DNA from: Rhodopseudomonas palustris
GTDB taxonomy: Bacteria > Pseudomonadota > Alphaproteobacteria > Rhizobiales > Xanthobacteraceae
Assembly: GCF_003226555.1 (NCBI RefSeq)
Contig: NZ_QKQS01000023.1
Coordinates: 206,858-270,857 of the forward strand
Reading direction: 5' to 3'
Length of the DNA: 64,000 nt
Shown piece after piece: positions 49,287-59,343 of this stretch (position 1 is its first letter; each line of letters starts with the position of its first letter). The position numbers were made by a program, and so were the translations under genes. The notes under the pieces were generated by a model. The model was not told where the DNA came from and ran no database searches. It saw only the letters and a list, made by a program, of their open reading frames with translations.

Positions 49287-51302
49287 TCAGGAAAATTCCA
49301 TGATCATCGCGTCGACCGCGAGCGTCGCTCCGGCCGAGGCGTGGATCTTCTTGACGGTGCCGTCGCGTTCGGCGCGCAGCACGTTCTGCATCTTCATCGC
49401 CTCGACCACCGCGAGCGTCTCGCCGGCCTTGACCTCCTGGCCTTCGGTGACCGCGATCGACACGATCAGCCCCGGCATCGGGCACAGCACCTTCTTGCCG
49501 GTGTCGGCCTTGTCGACTTCCTTCATCCAGCGCGCGGCAGCCGCTTCGCGCTCGGTGAAGACGTTGACCGACACCTCGTAGCCGTGATGCGCCAGCTTGA
49601 AGCCGTTCGGGATCGAGCGGACCTGCACCGCCACCGGACGGCCGTCGATGGTGCCTTCCCAGACCGGATCGCCCGGCATCCAGGACGACAGCAATTGATG
49701 CGGCTGACCGAGCGAACCGTCGGGGTTGGCGAAACGGACGACGAACGCCTCGCCCTCGCGGATCACGTCGAGCGGCACTTCGCTGCGCTCCAGCCAGACG
49801 CAGCGGCGGCGCTCGCGGATCACCGCGCGGCCGATCATCTGACCCGAGATCTTGCGCTTGCGTTCGCCGATCACCCGGTCGATCGCCGCGCCGACCGCAG
49901 CGATGCGGCGGGCGACTTCGCCCTCCGGCACCCGCGGGTGGAAACCTTGCGGAAACTCTTCGGCGATGAAGCCGGTCGACAGATTGCCCTCGCGCCAGCG
50001 CGGATGCGTCATCAGCGCCGACAGGAACGGAATGTTGTGGCGAATGCCATCGACGTAGAAGGCGTCGAGCGCGTGGGCCTGTGCCTCGATCGCCGCGGCG
50101 CGCGACGGCCCGTGCGTCACCAGCTTGGCGATCATCGGGTCGTAGAACATCGAGATCTCGCCGCCCTCCTGCACGCCGGTGTCGTTGCGCACCGTGATGC
50201 CCGAGGCCGCGCTCTCGGCCGGCGGACGGTACTTCACCAGGCGGCCGATCGACGGCAGGAAGTTGCGGAACGGATCTTCCGCATAGACGCGGCTTTCGAC
50301 CGCCCAGCCCTTCAGCGTGACGTCCTTCTGCGCCAGCGCCAGCTTCTCGCCGGCCGCCACACGGATCATCTGCTCGACCAAGTCGATGCCGGTGACCATT
50401 TCGGTGACCGGGTGTTCGACCTGCAGGCGGGTGTTCATTTCGAGGAAGTAGAAGCTCTTGTCCTGGCCGGCCACGAACTCGACGGTGCCGGCGCTGTCAT
50501 AGTTCACGGCCTTGGCCAGCGCGACCGCCTGCTCGCCCATCTTGCGGCGAGTGACCTCGTCGAGCAGCGGCGACGGCGCTTCTTCGATCACCTTCTGATT
50601 GCGGCGCTGGATCGAGCACTCACGCTCGCCGAGATAGATGACGTTGCCGTGCTTGTCGCCGAGCACCTGGATTTCGATGTGGCGCGGGTCGACGATGAAC
50701 TTCTCGATGAAGACCCGGTCGTCACCGAACGAAGCCTTGGCCTCGGCCTTGGCGAGGTTGAAGCCTTCGGCGACCTCGGCGGTCGAATGCGCGATGCGCA
50801 TGCCCTTGCCGCCACCGCCGGCGGAGGCCTTGATCATCACCGGATAGCCGATCTCGTCGGCGATCTTCACCGCATGCTTGTCGTCCTCGATCACCCCGAG
50901 GAAGCCCGGCACGGTCGAGACCTTGGCCTGGGCGGCGGCCTTCTTCGACTCGATTTTGTCGCCCATCGCGGCGATCGCGCCGGGGTTCGGACCGATGAAC
51001 ACGATGCCGGCCTCGGCCAGCGCCTTGGCGAACGCCTCACGCTCGGACAGGAAGCCGTAGCCCGGGTGCACCGCCTCTGCGCCGGTCTTCTTGCAGGCCT
51101 CGACGATCTTCTCGATCACCAGATAGCTCTCCGCCGCTGCCGGCGGTCCAATCAGCACCGCCTCGTCGGCCATTTCGACGTGCAGCGCGTCGCGGTCCGC
51201 CTCCGAATAGACGGCGACCGTCTCGATACCCATGCGACGCGCGGTCTTGATGACCCGGCAGGCGATCTCGCCGCGGTTGGCGATCAGAATTCGTTTGAAC
51301 AC
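49287..51302 (-). CDS. pccA: Acyl-CoA carboxylase biotin-carboxylase/carrier subunit (PccA-type)
   Basis: The product of 671 residues carries biotin carboxylase, ATP-grasp (with EMNTRLQVEHPVTEM), a linker BT-type domain and a C-terminal biotin domain with the target Lys637 in EAMKMQN. The start is a GTG at 51302 with AGGAAGAG upstream. Length and layout match propionyl-CoA carboxylase alpha; other acyl-CoA carboxylases (methylcrotonyl or geranyl) share this layout. It follows the beta-subunit gene by 8 bases. Propionyl-CoA carboxylation feeds the methylmalonyl-CoA route. Confidence 0.92.
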   Translation of the reverse strand: MFKRILIANRGEIACRVIKTARRMGIETVAVYSEADRDALHVEMADEAVLIGPPAAAESYLVIEKIVEACKKTGAEAVHPGYGFLSEREAFAKALAEAGIVFIGPNPGAIAAMGDKIESKKAAAQAKVSTVPGFLGVIEDDKHAVKIADEIGYPVMIKASAGGGGKGMRIAHSTAEVAEGFNLAKAEAKASFGDDRVFIEKFIVDPRHIEIQVLGDKHGNVIYLGERECSIQRRNQKVIEEAPSPLLDEVTRRKMGEQAVALAKAVNYDSAGTVEFVAGQDKSFYFLEMNTRLQVEHPVTEMVTGIDLVEQMIRVAAGEKLALAQKDVTLKGWAVESRVYAEDPFRNFLPSIGRLVKYRPPAESAASGITVRNDTGVQEGGEISMFYDPMIAKLVTHGPSRAAAIEAQAHALDAFYVDGIRHNIPFLSALMTHPRWREGNLSTGFIAEEFPQGFHPRVPEGEVARRIAAVGAAIDRVIGERKRKISGQMIGRAVIRERRRCVWLERSEVPLDVIREGEAFVVRFANPDGSLGQPHQLLSSWMPGDPVWEGTIDGRPVAVQVRSIPNGFKLAHHGYEVSVNVFTEREAAAARWMKEVDKADTGKKVLCPMPGLIVSIAVTEGQEVKAGETLAVVEAMKMQNVLRAERDGTVKKIHASAGATLAVDAMIMEFS

Positions 51303-51310
51303 AGCTCTTC

Positions 51311-52843
51311 CTACAGCGGCATGTTGTCGTGCTTCTTGGCCGGGATTTCCATCTTCTTGTCGCGCAGCATCGCCAGCGCACGGGCGATGCGGCGGCGGGT
51401 GGCGTGCGGCATGATCACGTCGTCGATATAGCCGCGCTCGGCGGCGATGAACGGCGACAGGAAGCGGTCCTCGTACTCCTTGGTCCGCGCCGCGATCTTG
51501 TCCGGATCGTTCATGTCCTGGCGGAAGATGATCTCCACCGCGCCCTTGGCGCCCATCACGGCGATCTGCGCCGACGGCCAGGCGTAGTTGATGTCGGCGC
51601 CGATTTCCTTCGACGCCATCACGTCGAACGCGCCGCCATAGGCCTTGCGGGTGATCACGGTGACCAGCGGCACGGTGCACTGCGAGAACGCGAACAGCAG
51701 CTTGGCGCCGTGCTTGATCAGGCCGCCATATTCCTGCGCGGTGCCCGGCAGGAAGCCAGGCACGTCGACGAAGGTGACGATCGGAATGTTGAAGCTGTCG
51801 CAGAACCGCACGAACCGCGCCGCTTTCCGCGAAGCGTCAGAGTCGAGCACGCCCGCCAGCACCATCGGCTGGTTGGCGACGAAGCCCACGGTGCGGCCGG
51901 CGATGCGGCCGAAACCGGTGATGATGTTCTTGGCGAAAGTGTCCTGCAATTCGAAGAAATCGCCCTCGTCCACGACTTTGAGGATCAATTCCTTCATGTC
52001 GTAGGGCTTGTTCGGATTGTCGGGGATCAGGGTATCGAGCGAAAAGTCCTCACGCTCGATATCGTCGAAGCTCGGCCATTCCGGCACGCCGTCGCCCGAA
52101 TTCGACGGCAGGAAGTCGAGCAGCCGGCGCATCTGCAGCAGGGTCTCGACGTCGTTCTCGAACGCACCGTCGGCGATCGACGATTTGGTAGCGTGCACCG
52201 AGGCGCCGCCGAGTTCTTCCGGCGTGACCACTTCGTTGGTCACCGTCTTCACCACGTCGGGGCCGGTGACGAACATGTAGCTGGTGTTCTTCACCATGAA
52301 GATGAAGTCGGTCATCGCCGGCGCGTAGACGTCGCCGCCGGCGCACGGGCCCATGATGACGCTGATCTGCGGGATGACGCCGGAGGCCTGCACCACGCGG
52401 CGGAACACGTAGGAATAGCCGGCGAGCGCCGCGACACCCTCCTGGATGCGGGCGCCGCCGGCGTCGTATAGGCCGATGATCGGGGCCCGCGCCTTCAGCG
52501 CCATGTCCTGGATCTTGGTGATCTTCGCCGCGTGGGTCTCGGACAGCGAGCCGCCGAACACGGTGAAGTCCTTGGCGAACACGAACACCTTGCGGCCGTT
52601 GACCGTGCCCCAGCCGGTGACGACGCCGTCGCCGGGGATCTTGGTCTTCTCCATCCCGAATTCGGTCGAGCGGTGCTGGACGAACATGTCCATCTCCTCG
52701 AACGAATGCTTGTCGAGCAGCAGGTCGATCCGTTCGCGCGCGGTGAGCCGGCCGCGGGCGTGCTGCGCGTTGATGCGCTTCTCGCCGCCGCCGAGCTTGG
52801 CACCGGCGCGGCGGTCGTCGAGGGCTTCAATCGTCGAGATCAC
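51311..52843 (-). CDS. pccB: Acyl-CoA carboxylase carboxyltransferase subunit (PccB-type)
   Basis: The 510-residue carboxyltransferase begins with a GTG at 52843 (CGGAG upstream). It shows [28 protein letters not shown], and the C-terminal [14 protein letters not shown], matching propionyl-CoA carboxylase beta. The KAYGGA region is typical of PccB. It pairs with the biotin subunit just downstream, forming a dodecamer in known homologues. Substrate preference for propionyl-CoA is likely from similarity but not proven. Confidence 0.93.
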   Translation of the reverse strand: MISTIEALDDRRAGAKLGGGEKRINAQHARGRLTARERIDLLLDKHSFEEMDMFVQHRSTEFGMEKTKIPGDGVVTGWGTVNGRKVFVFAKDFTVFGGSLSETHAAKITKIQDMALKARAPIIGLYDAGGARIQEGVAALAGYSYVFRRVVQASGVIPQISVIMGPCAGGDVYAPAMTDFIFMVKNTSYMFVTGPDVVKTVTNEVVTPEELGGASVHATKSSIADGAFENDVETLLQMRRLLDFLPSNSGDGVPEWPSFDDIEREDFSLDTLIPDNPNKPYDMKELILKVVDEGDFFELQDTFAKNIITGFGRIAGRTVGFVANQPMVLAGVLDSDASRKAARFVRFCDSFNIPIVTFVDVPGFLPGTAQEYGGLIKHGAKLLFAFSQCTVPLVTVITRKAYGGAFDVMASKEIGADINYAWPSAQIAVMGAKGAVEIIFRQDMNDPDKIAARTKEYEDRFLSPFIAAERGYIDDVIMPHATRRRIARALAMLRDKKMEIPAKKHDNMPL

Positions 52844-53000
52844 GAACGTCTCCGAGATGGTCGTACCGCTCCAGCACGGCGCGCGTTCCTGCGATAGCCT
52901 GTTAAGTTCGCCATTGATAAGGCTGGAGAGGCATGGGCGCGGCGATCGACCCGCCAAAAGCGAATCGATCCCACATCGGCGGACAGCCGCAGCCCTGCTG

Positions 53001-54104
53001 CTACTTCGCCTTTTCGTTACCAGCTGCTTGCGCGATCGGCAGGAAGCCGTTGGTGACGAATTCCTCGATCGGCGGCGCCTTGGTGATCAGCCCGAGATCG
53101 ACGAACGTCTCGATATAAGCGTTCAGGCTCGCCACATCGATTTCCGACGGGACACCGCTCATATCGAACGATCGGCCCAGCACCTCGAGCTCCTTCAGAC
53201 CGATCCGATGCGCCTCAGCCTCGGCCCCCTTGGGCTTGGCGGAGGGGTTGACTTGCCAATAGGCGTCAAGCGCTTTGGTGGGCTGATCGTGAATGGCCGC
53301 CAGCGACTTCTGGATCGCGCGGGTGAAATGGGCGAGCGCATTCGGCATCTTCTGGATGGTGTCCCAGGTGGTGAAATAGCCGCCGTCACCGACCTTGCTC
53401 AGGCTCGGGGGCCGCCAGTAAGTGAGCTTGGTGTCCGGGGCGGCGGTCTCGATCTGCGCGTAGGCCGCGTCCCACAGCGACAACGCGTCGACCTGCCCAT
53501 CCTTGAGCGCGCTGATCGCGCGCTGCCCGGTGCCGACCGGCAGGAATTTGAGGCTGGCGGGATCAATGCCGGCGTCCTTCGCCACGATCTTGGCGATGAT
53601 CAGGCCTGTGCTGCCCATGCTGGCGACGCCGATCGTCTTCCCCGCGAGGCTCGCCGGTGAATCGATCTTGCCGCCCTCCGGCACGGCCACCGAGTAGATC
53701 AGCCTGCGATAAATTTGATAGAATAGAACGCCGTGGAGTCCCTTCTCGTAGCTGTGGATCAGCGCCTCGGGCGTACCGCTCATCACCTGCGCCTGGCCTG
53801 TATTGATCGCCTGGATGGTGACAGAATCACCCTGTGAATAGTTGATCTCGACGTTGAGGCCCTCTTGCTCGAAGAAGCCCATCTTCTGGCCGACATACAA
53901 CGGCAGATATCCAATGTTCGGCACTGGGCTCGCGCCTTGAACCACTAGGTTCTTCTGCTCGGGCGCCTTGATGTCGGCGGGCGCTGGAATCGCGCTGGCC
54001 GCCTCCGGCGCGGCGATCGCCCCATGGCTATAGCCGCCGAAGCCGAGGCAGGCGATCAACAACATTGTCCGCGTATGCGAGGCCTTGTACCGCTTCATCT
54101 GCAT
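53001..54104 (-). CDS. NitT/TauT-type ABC substrate-binding protein
   Basis: The 367-residue precursor has a basic start, a hydrophobic core ([19 protein letters not shown]) and an AxA-type cleavage site, so it is exported. The mature part has [24 protein letters not shown] and [25 protein letters not shown], as in SsuA/NrtA/THI5-type proteins. The start at 54104 has AAGGGAT upstream. It is last in an ATPase-permease-binding protein operon, 44 bases after the permease. The substrate could be a sulfonate, nitrate-like anion or pyrimidine; no decision is possible. Confidence 0.9.
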   Translation of the reverse strand: MQMKRYKASHTRTMLLIACLGFGGYSHGAIAAPEAASAIPAPADIKAPEQKNLVVQGASPVPNIGYLPLYVGQKMGFFEQEGLNVEINYSQGDSVTIQAINTGQAQVMSGTPEALIHSYEKGLHGVLFYQIYRRLIYSVAVPEGGKIDSPASLAGKTIGVASMGSTGLIIAKIVAKDAGIDPASLKFLPVGTGQRAISALKDGQVDALSLWDAAYAQIETAAPDTKLTYWRPPSLSKVGDGGYFTTWDTIQKMPNALAHFTRAIQKSLAAIHDQPTKALDAYWQVNPSAKPKGAEAEAHRIGLKELEVLGRSFDMSGVPSEIDVASLNAYIETFVDLGLITKAPPIEEFVTNGFLPIAQAAGNEKAK

Positions 54105-54148
54105 GAATCCCTTTCGGCTGTCGGAGCCTGTCGGAGACGATCGCTTCG

Positions 54149-54973
54149 TCAACGCTTGGCGACCTTGGTGTCAGCGCTTTGCGACCAGAACGTAAACTTC
54201 CTGCCCACGGCATTGATGAGGAAATGCAGCGCCGACCCCATCACCGCCAGGAAGAACAGAACCGAGAACAGTCCCGGCGTGTCGACGCTCGTCTGGCGAA
54301 TGATCACCAGACTGCCGAGACCGTTCGGCGAACCGAGAAACTCGGCAACGACCGCGCCGATCACGGCGAACACCGCGGCGATATCCAGCCCGGCGAAGAT
54401 GTAGGGCATCGCGTTCGGAATGCGCACCCTAACCATGCGCGTCCACCAATTGGCGCGGAGCGCGCGCATCAGGATGAGCTGCCGTTCGTCGCCGGCCTTG
54501 AGCCCGGCGATCACGTTGACGACGACGGGGAAGAACGCCACCAGCGCGGTGATCAGGAACTTCGACGTGTGTCCGTATCCGAACCAGACCAGGATGAGCG
54601 GAGCCATCGCGATCTTCGGCATCGCCTGAAACGCCACCACGAAGGGGTATACGGAGCGTTCGACCAGCGGATGCACGATGAGGAGAGGCCCGATCAGAAC
54701 GCCCATCACCGCCGCGATGAGAAAACCGACCACCACGACGTAGAGCGTCTGCAGGAGCTGGCCGGTCCAGAATTGCGGATCGATCAGATCGCGCCAGATT
54801 GCCTGCGCGGTCGCCGCGGGCGTCGGAATGAGGTAAGCGGGCAGCAGGCTCATGGTCGTGATCGCCTGCCAGACGAGCACGCACAGGACGAACAGCCCCA
54901 AGGAAAGCACTGCGGTGACGGCGAGATCCAGCAGCCGCTCACGGCGATCGAACGAACCGGAGTTAATGGACAT
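54149..54973 (-). CDS. NitT/TauT-type ABC permease
   Basis: The 274-residue protein has about six membrane helices and the EAA-type loop (LMRALRANWWTRMVRVRIPNAMPYIFAGLDIA). It is the inner-membrane permease of the transporter. The start ATG at 54973 overlaps the ATPase end by 11 bases. Confidence 0.93.
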   Translation of the reverse strand: MSINSGSFDRRERLLDLAVTAVLSLGLFVLCVLVWQAITTMSLLPAYLIPTPAATAQAIWRDLIDPQFWTGQLLQTLYVVVVGFLIAAVMGVLIGPLLIVHPLVERSVYPFVVAFQAMPKIAMAPLILVWFGYGHTSKFLITALVAFFPVVVNVIAGLKAGDERQLILMRALRANWWTRMVRVRIPNAMPYIFAGLDIAAVFAVIGAVVAEFLGSPNGLGSLVIIRQTSVDTPGLFSVLFFLAVMGSALHFLINAVGRKFTFWSQSADTKVAKR

Positions 54974-55775
54974 GGCGCCCGAGCTCCCGATGGATCTTCC
55001 GAACAATGCTGTCGAATTCAGGCGACTCGATCATCTCCGGCCCACGCTCGGCCGGCAGATCGATGTCGATGATGGCGCGAATCTGGCTGGGCCGGGCGCT
55101 CATCACGACGACCCGGTCCGAGAGGAACACGGCCTCCGCAATGGAGTGCGTGACGAACAGCACCGACTTGCGCGCCACGGTGCGAATCCTCTGCAATTCG
55201 ATGTTGAGGGCTTCCCGCGTGATTGCGTCGACCGCGCCGAACGGCTCGTCCATCAGCAGCAACTCCGGATCGTGAATCAGCGAACGCGCGATCGCGGCTC
55301 GCTGCTGCATGCCGCCCGAGAGCTCGCGCGGATAGGCGTCACCGAAATTGCCGAGCCCGACCAGCTCCAGCAATTCAGCGGAGCGCGAGCGGTAAACGCT
55401 CTTGGGAATGCGCAACACCTGCGCCGGCATCTCGACATTCTGCCGGATGGTCAGCCACGGAAACAGCACGGCGTCCTGAAACACCATGCCGAACTCCTCG
55501 GCGCGGATCGGCCGGTCCTCACCACGTACAAGCACCTGCCCGGTCGTCGGCTTCAGCAGTCCGCTGGCGACATGCAACAGAGTCGACTTGCCGCACCCCG
55601 ACGGTCCGATCAGCGAAACGAACTCCTGCTGCGCGAGCTCGAGATTGACTTCACCTATCGCCAGCACCTTGCCGCCGCGACGGGTCGCATAAGTCTTCGA
55701 GACACCGTGCACCGAGATCAGCGGCATGCTGTCGGGCAAGGCCTCGGCTATCGCGTGATCGGCGGCGGCACTCAT
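54963..55775 (-). CDS. NitT/TauT-type ABC ATPase
   Basis: The 270-residue protein contains the Walker A GPSGCGKST, Q-loop VFQDAVLFPW, signature LSGGMQQR and Walker B LLLMDEPFGAVD, as in SsuB/TauB/NrtD. It energises the transporter. The start at 55775 overlaps the stop of a short upstream frame (55772-55918) in an ATGA arrangement; a longer in-frame extension lacks family similarity. Confidence 0.93.
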   Translation of the reverse strand: MSAAADHAIAEALPDSMPLISVHGVSKTYATRRGGKVLAIGEVNLELAQQEFVSLIGPSGCGKSTLLHVASGLLKPTTGQVLVRGEDRPIRAEEFGMVFQDAVLFPWLTIRQNVEMPAQVLRIPKSVYRSRSAELLELVGLGNFGDAYPRELSGGMQQRAAIARSLIHDPELLLMDEPFGAVDAITREALNIELQRIRTVARKSVLFVTHSIAEAVFLSDRVVVMSARPSQIRAIIDIDLPAERGPEMIESPEFDSIVRKIHRELGRHVH

Positions 55776-55918
55776 CTTGCCGCTCCCGTCAGCGGCTGCT
55801 CGCGTCCATCCCCAGTCGCCTGCGCGATCACCGCGTCGTCGCCCGAGGCGGAGAAGCTGTTGGTCGTCGAATCGGCGGGACGAGGATTGACGCAGGAACG
55901 TCCTGCAAGCTTGCGCAT
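55772..55918 (-). CDS. Possible 48-residue ORF coupled to the ABC ATPase
   Basis: This frame starts at ATG 55918 (GGAG about 9 bases upstream) and stops within the ATG of the ATPase gene (ATGA overlap). It begins MRKLAGRSCVNPR and has no recognisable domain. It may be a leader peptide or a small coupled protein, or it could be chance. The rest of the gap up to 56308 shows no gene or clear control site. Confidence 0.3.
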   Translation of the reverse strand: MRKLAGRSCVNPRPADSTTNSFSASGDDAVIAQATGDGREQPLTGAAR

Positions 55919-56308
55919 CGTGAGCTACTCCGTCGAGCGTTCGAACGACTATCGGCGGCCGGGCACCCCCCCGGTACATCGGGCTCCGAGCGCATGGCTC
56001 CGTAACCGCAGGCGTTTCCACCAATATTCGTTAATACGCACGATATTTTGACAATTACTCGTATGCAAGCATAAAACTCGTTCGCGAGTGCAAAACTTGC
56101 AGGCAAGTAGATGGCGAACAGCCGTGCCGCGGCTTCGAACGGCGCGGCTTCTGTCGCGACCGTCAAGGCGTGCATGACGGCGTTTCATCGCAAGACGGGG
56201 CTCACGAACGATCGACGATCTACCGGTCCGGAAGTTCGCCGCCCCCGCCCGGCAAAGCAAGTCGGGCTTGAGGACAGCCGTTGAATGAAAATCGTTGAAC
56301 TGACGGAT

Positions 56309-58036
56309 TCAGCGGCCTCTGGCGACCGGGAGGATGTCGGTGCAGGCCCCCTCGTACACCTCGGCGGCCATGCCGATGGTCTCGCCGAGGGTCGGGTGCG
56401 GGTGGATGGTCTTTCCGATGTCGATCGCGTCGGCCCCCATTTCGATCGCAAGGCAAACCTCCGCGATCATATCGCCGGCATGCGGTCCGACGATCACCCC
56501 CCCGACGATCCGGTTCGCTTCGGCATCGAAGAACAGCTTCGTCATGCCGTAGGACGCTCCCGATGCGATCGCCCGGCCGGACGCGGCCCACGGGAATTTC
56601 GCCGAACGAATCTTTCCCCCGGATTCAAGGACATCTCGCTCGGACTTGCCGACCCAAGCGATCTCGGGATCGGTGTAAGCAACATTGGGGACAATCTTCG
56701 CATCAAAAGCCGTCGGCTTCCCGGCGGCGACTTCCGCGGCGACGTGTCCCTCGTGAACCGCCTTGTGGGCCAACATCGGACCGCCGACGATATCGCCGAT
56801 GGCGAAGATATTGGGCGCAGTCGTCCTCATCTGCTCGTCGACCGTGATGAAGCCCTTCGGAACGACCGCGACATCGATGTTTTCGAGACCAAGCTCACCG
56901 GTGTTGGGAACGCGGCCAGCGGATTGCAGCACGAGATCGTAGGATCCTGTGCGCGGCGACGCGCCAGAGATGCCGACCAAAATGCCGTTAGGCGTGACCT
57001 CGGCAGTCGATACGCTGCTTGCGAGATCTATATGCTCGAAGCGATGCGCGTTGCGCGATCTCCAGATCTTGACGGCATCGGCATCCACACCGGCGAGCAT
57101 ATTCGGCAGCCTTTCGACGACGTCGATCTTGGCGCCGAGCGCGCTGTACACGGTCGCCATCTCCAGGCCGATGATGCCCGCTCCGATCACGAGCATTCGT
57201 TTGGGGATGCTTCGCATCGCGAGCGCGCCGGTCGACGTCACGATCCGTTCATCGTCCGGGAGCATCGGCAACCTGACAGCACTCGAGCCTGTGGCGATGA
57301 TGCATTGGCCGAACGCGATCCGCCGGGGCCGCGTGCCCTCAGTTGCAACCTCGATCTGATTGGCGGAGACGAATGCCGCGGTGCCGCGAATGATTGCGAC
57401 GCGCCGCGCCGCCGCCATCCGGCTCAGCCCGTCGGTGAGCTTTTTGACCGTGCCGTTCTTGAAGTCGCGCAACGCCTGCAGATCGATGTCCGGCGCGGCA
57501 AAGCGAATGCCCGCGTCGGCGATCCGCTCTGCTTCCTCCTTGACGGCCGCAACATGCAGCAGGGCCTTGGATGGGATACACCCGACGTTCAGGCAGACTC
57601 CACCCAATGTGTCGTAGCGCTCGACGATCGCCGTGTTTAGTCCGAGATCCGCGGCCCGATACGCCGCAGAGTATCCGCCGGGCCCGCCGCCGATCACGAC
57701 GAGGTCGTAGCGCATGTGATCGGCGGCTCCGTCGCGGCCGGTATCAGCCCCGTTTTTCTCGACCGTCTCAGCCTGAGGGCGCATCTCCTCGGTCGCTGAC
57801 GCCGCCGCCTTGCCGATGATGGCGCCTTGAGACACCTTGTCCCCAACGCGCATAGCGACACTCGCAATCACTCCGGCGATTGGCGATGGAATTTCCAACG
57901 TCGCCTTGTCGGATTCCACCGTGATCAAGGCCTGCTCACGCGCGACGACGTCGCCAGCTTTGACGTGGACTTCGACAACCTCGACGTCCCGGAAATCTCC
58001 AATGTCAGGGACCCTGATCTCGTCTGTCTGCTGCAT
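56309..58036 (-). CDS. lpdA: Dihydrolipoyl dehydrogenase (E3) with N-terminal lipoyl domain
   Basis: The 575-residue protein has an N-terminal lipoyl domain (lysine in ESDKATLEI, about residues 5-80), a short linker and a full E3. The E3 part has FAD motif VVIGGGPGGYSAA, the redox disulfide GGVCLNVGCIPSKALLH, and the C-terminal HPHPTLGETIG histidine-glutamate pair. It re-oxidises lipoyl groups of pyruvate dehydrogenase. The start at 58036 uses TGAGG spaced seven bases upstream; an ATG two codons earlier is possible. It is the third gene of aceE-aceF-lpdA, nine bases after aceF. Confidence 0.94.
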   Translation of the reverse strand: MQQTDEIRVPDIGDFRDVEVVEVHVKAGDVVAREQALITVESDKATLEIPSPIAGVIASVAMRVGDKVSQGAIIGKAAASATEEMRPQAETVEKNGADTGRDGAADHMRYDLVVIGGGPGGYSAAYRAADLGLNTAIVERYDTLGGVCLNVGCIPSKALLHVAAVKEEAERIADAGIRFAAPDIDLQALRDFKNGTVKKLTDGLSRMAAARRVAIIRGTAAFVSANQIEVATEGTRPRRIAFGQCIIATGSSAVRLPMLPDDERIVTSTGALAMRSIPKRMLVIGAGIIGLEMATVYSALGAKIDVVERLPNMLAGVDADAVKIWRSRNAHRFEHIDLASSVSTAEVTPNGILVGISGASPRTGSYDLVLQSAGRVPNTGELGLENIDVAVVPKGFITVDEQMRTTAPNIFAIGDIVGGPMLAHKAVHEGHVAAEVAAGKPTAFDAKIVPNVAYTDPEIAWVGKSERDVLESGGKIRSAKFPWAASGRAIASGASYGMTKLFFDAEANRIVGGVIVGPHAGDMIAEVCLAIEMGADAIDIGKTIHPHPTLGETIGMAAEVYEGACTDILPVARGR

Positions 58037-58044
58037 CTGCATCC

Positions 58045-59325
58045 TCACAATGCGAAACGCCGCAAATCGGTCAGCACCGACGCGACGAGGCCCAGGAACC
58101 GGGCTGCGGCGACGCCGTCGACCACGCGGTGATCCCACGACAGACTGAGCGGAAGGACGAGTCGCGGTTCAAATTCGCGCCCGTTCCAGACCGCCTCGGT
58201 GGCGGCACGCCCGGCGCCGAGGATCGCCACCTCCGGCGCATTGATGATCGGCGTAAATCCCTGACCGCCGACACCTCCCAGAGAGGACACCGAAAAACAG
58301 CCGCCCTGCATGTCGCCGGACGCGAGCTGACCCGCGATCGCTTTATCGGCGAGCGACCGCATTTCCGCGGCGATCTGACGAAGCCCCTTCTGGTCGCAGT
58401 CTCGGATCACGGGCACGACCAGACCTTTCGGCGTATCGACCGCGAAGCCGATGTGAACGTAGCGCTTGAGGATCAGCTCATCGCCCTCGAGCGACGAATT
58501 GAATCGGGGATGTTGCTGCAGCGCCAATGCGGCGGCCTTGATCAGCAGCGACACCATGGTGAGCTTCGCAGCGCCCTTCGCCGCCTCGGCATTGGCGAGC
58601 TGACGAAACGCCTCGGCCTCGGTCACATCAGCTCTGTCGAAATTCGTCACATGCGGAATGACGCTCCAGCTTCGCGAGAGGTTTGCGCCGGTCAGGTTCT
58701 GGATACGCGTCAGCGGCAAGCGCTCGACCGCGCCGTACTTCTCGAAATCCGCCTTGGGCCAATCGGCCGGAGTGCGGGCCGCCGGCCCCGTCGCCGGTCC
58801 CGATCGCACCAGTCCGTTGACGAAGGCCGCTACGTCCTCACGCAGAATCCGGCCCTTGGGGCCGGTGGGCCTGACGGAGTCCAGCGTGACACCGAGCTCG
58901 CGCGCCAACGCCCGGACCGATGGCGACGCATGTGCAGCGCCGGCGGGCTGTGGCTGCTCTGCAGGTGCTCGGGAGTCGACGGCTAGAACGGCCGGCGCTG
59001 GCTGCTGTGACGGCGCAGCGGCGTTCTGCAGGGCCACTCGCTCCGGCTCTGGCGCTTCCGCAGCCGGCGCCGCGTCGGTTTTGCCCCGACCTTCGATAAT
59101 CATCAGAACCGAGCCTTGAGAAACGCGCGTTCCGACCTCGATCAACAATTGGGCTACTGTGCCTGCGGCCGGCGACGGCACCTCCATCGTCGCCTTGTCG
59201 GACTCGATGGACAGCAACGGCGTGTCGATCGCCACCTCATCGCCGACGGAGACGTTGACTTCGACGACTGGAACATCCTTGTAGTCGCCGATATCGGGCA
59301 GAACCACTTCCATTGATTGAGACAT
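58045..59325 (-). CDS. aceF: Pyruvate dehydrogenase E2 dihydrolipoamide acetyltransferase
   Basis: The 426-residue E2 has one lipoyl domain (lysine in ESDKATMEV), an Ala/Pro-rich linker, and a peripheral-subunit-binding domain (SPSVRALARELGVTLDSVRPTGPKGRI). The catalytic core carries the active-site His399 in LSWDHRVVDG. The start at 59325 has GGGAG upstream; an ATG five codons earlier overlaps little. E2 links E1 and E3 and transfers acetyl to CoA. Confidence 0.94.
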   Translation of the reverse strand: MSQSMEVVLPDIGDYKDVPVVEVNVSVGDEVAIDTPLLSIESDKATMEVPSPAAGTVAQLLIEVGTRVSQGSVLMIIEGRGKTDAAPAAEAPEPERVALQNAAAPSQQPAPAVLAVDSRAPAEQPQPAGAAHASPSVRALARELGVTLDSVRPTGPKGRILREDVAAFVNGLVRSGPATGPAARTPADWPKADFEKYGAVERLPLTRIQNLTGANLSRSWSVIPHVTNFDRADVTEAEAFRQLANAEAAKGAAKLTMVSLLIKAAALALQQHPRFNSSLEGDELILKRYVHIGFAVDTPKGLVVPVIRDCDQKGLRQIAAEMRSLADKAIAGQLASGDMQGGCFSVSSLGGVGGQGFTPIINAPEVAILGAGRAATEAVWNGREFEPRLVLPLSLSWDHRVVDGVAAARFLGLVASVLTDLRRFAL

Positions 59326-59343
59326 GCTCGCTCCCACCATCTC

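Noticed and set aside
49341-51431. Long plus-strand frame (696 codons) opposite the carboxylase gene
   Set aside because: It mirrors the biotin carboxylase gene on the other strand. The composition is typical of an antisense shadow, and it has no motif or start signal.
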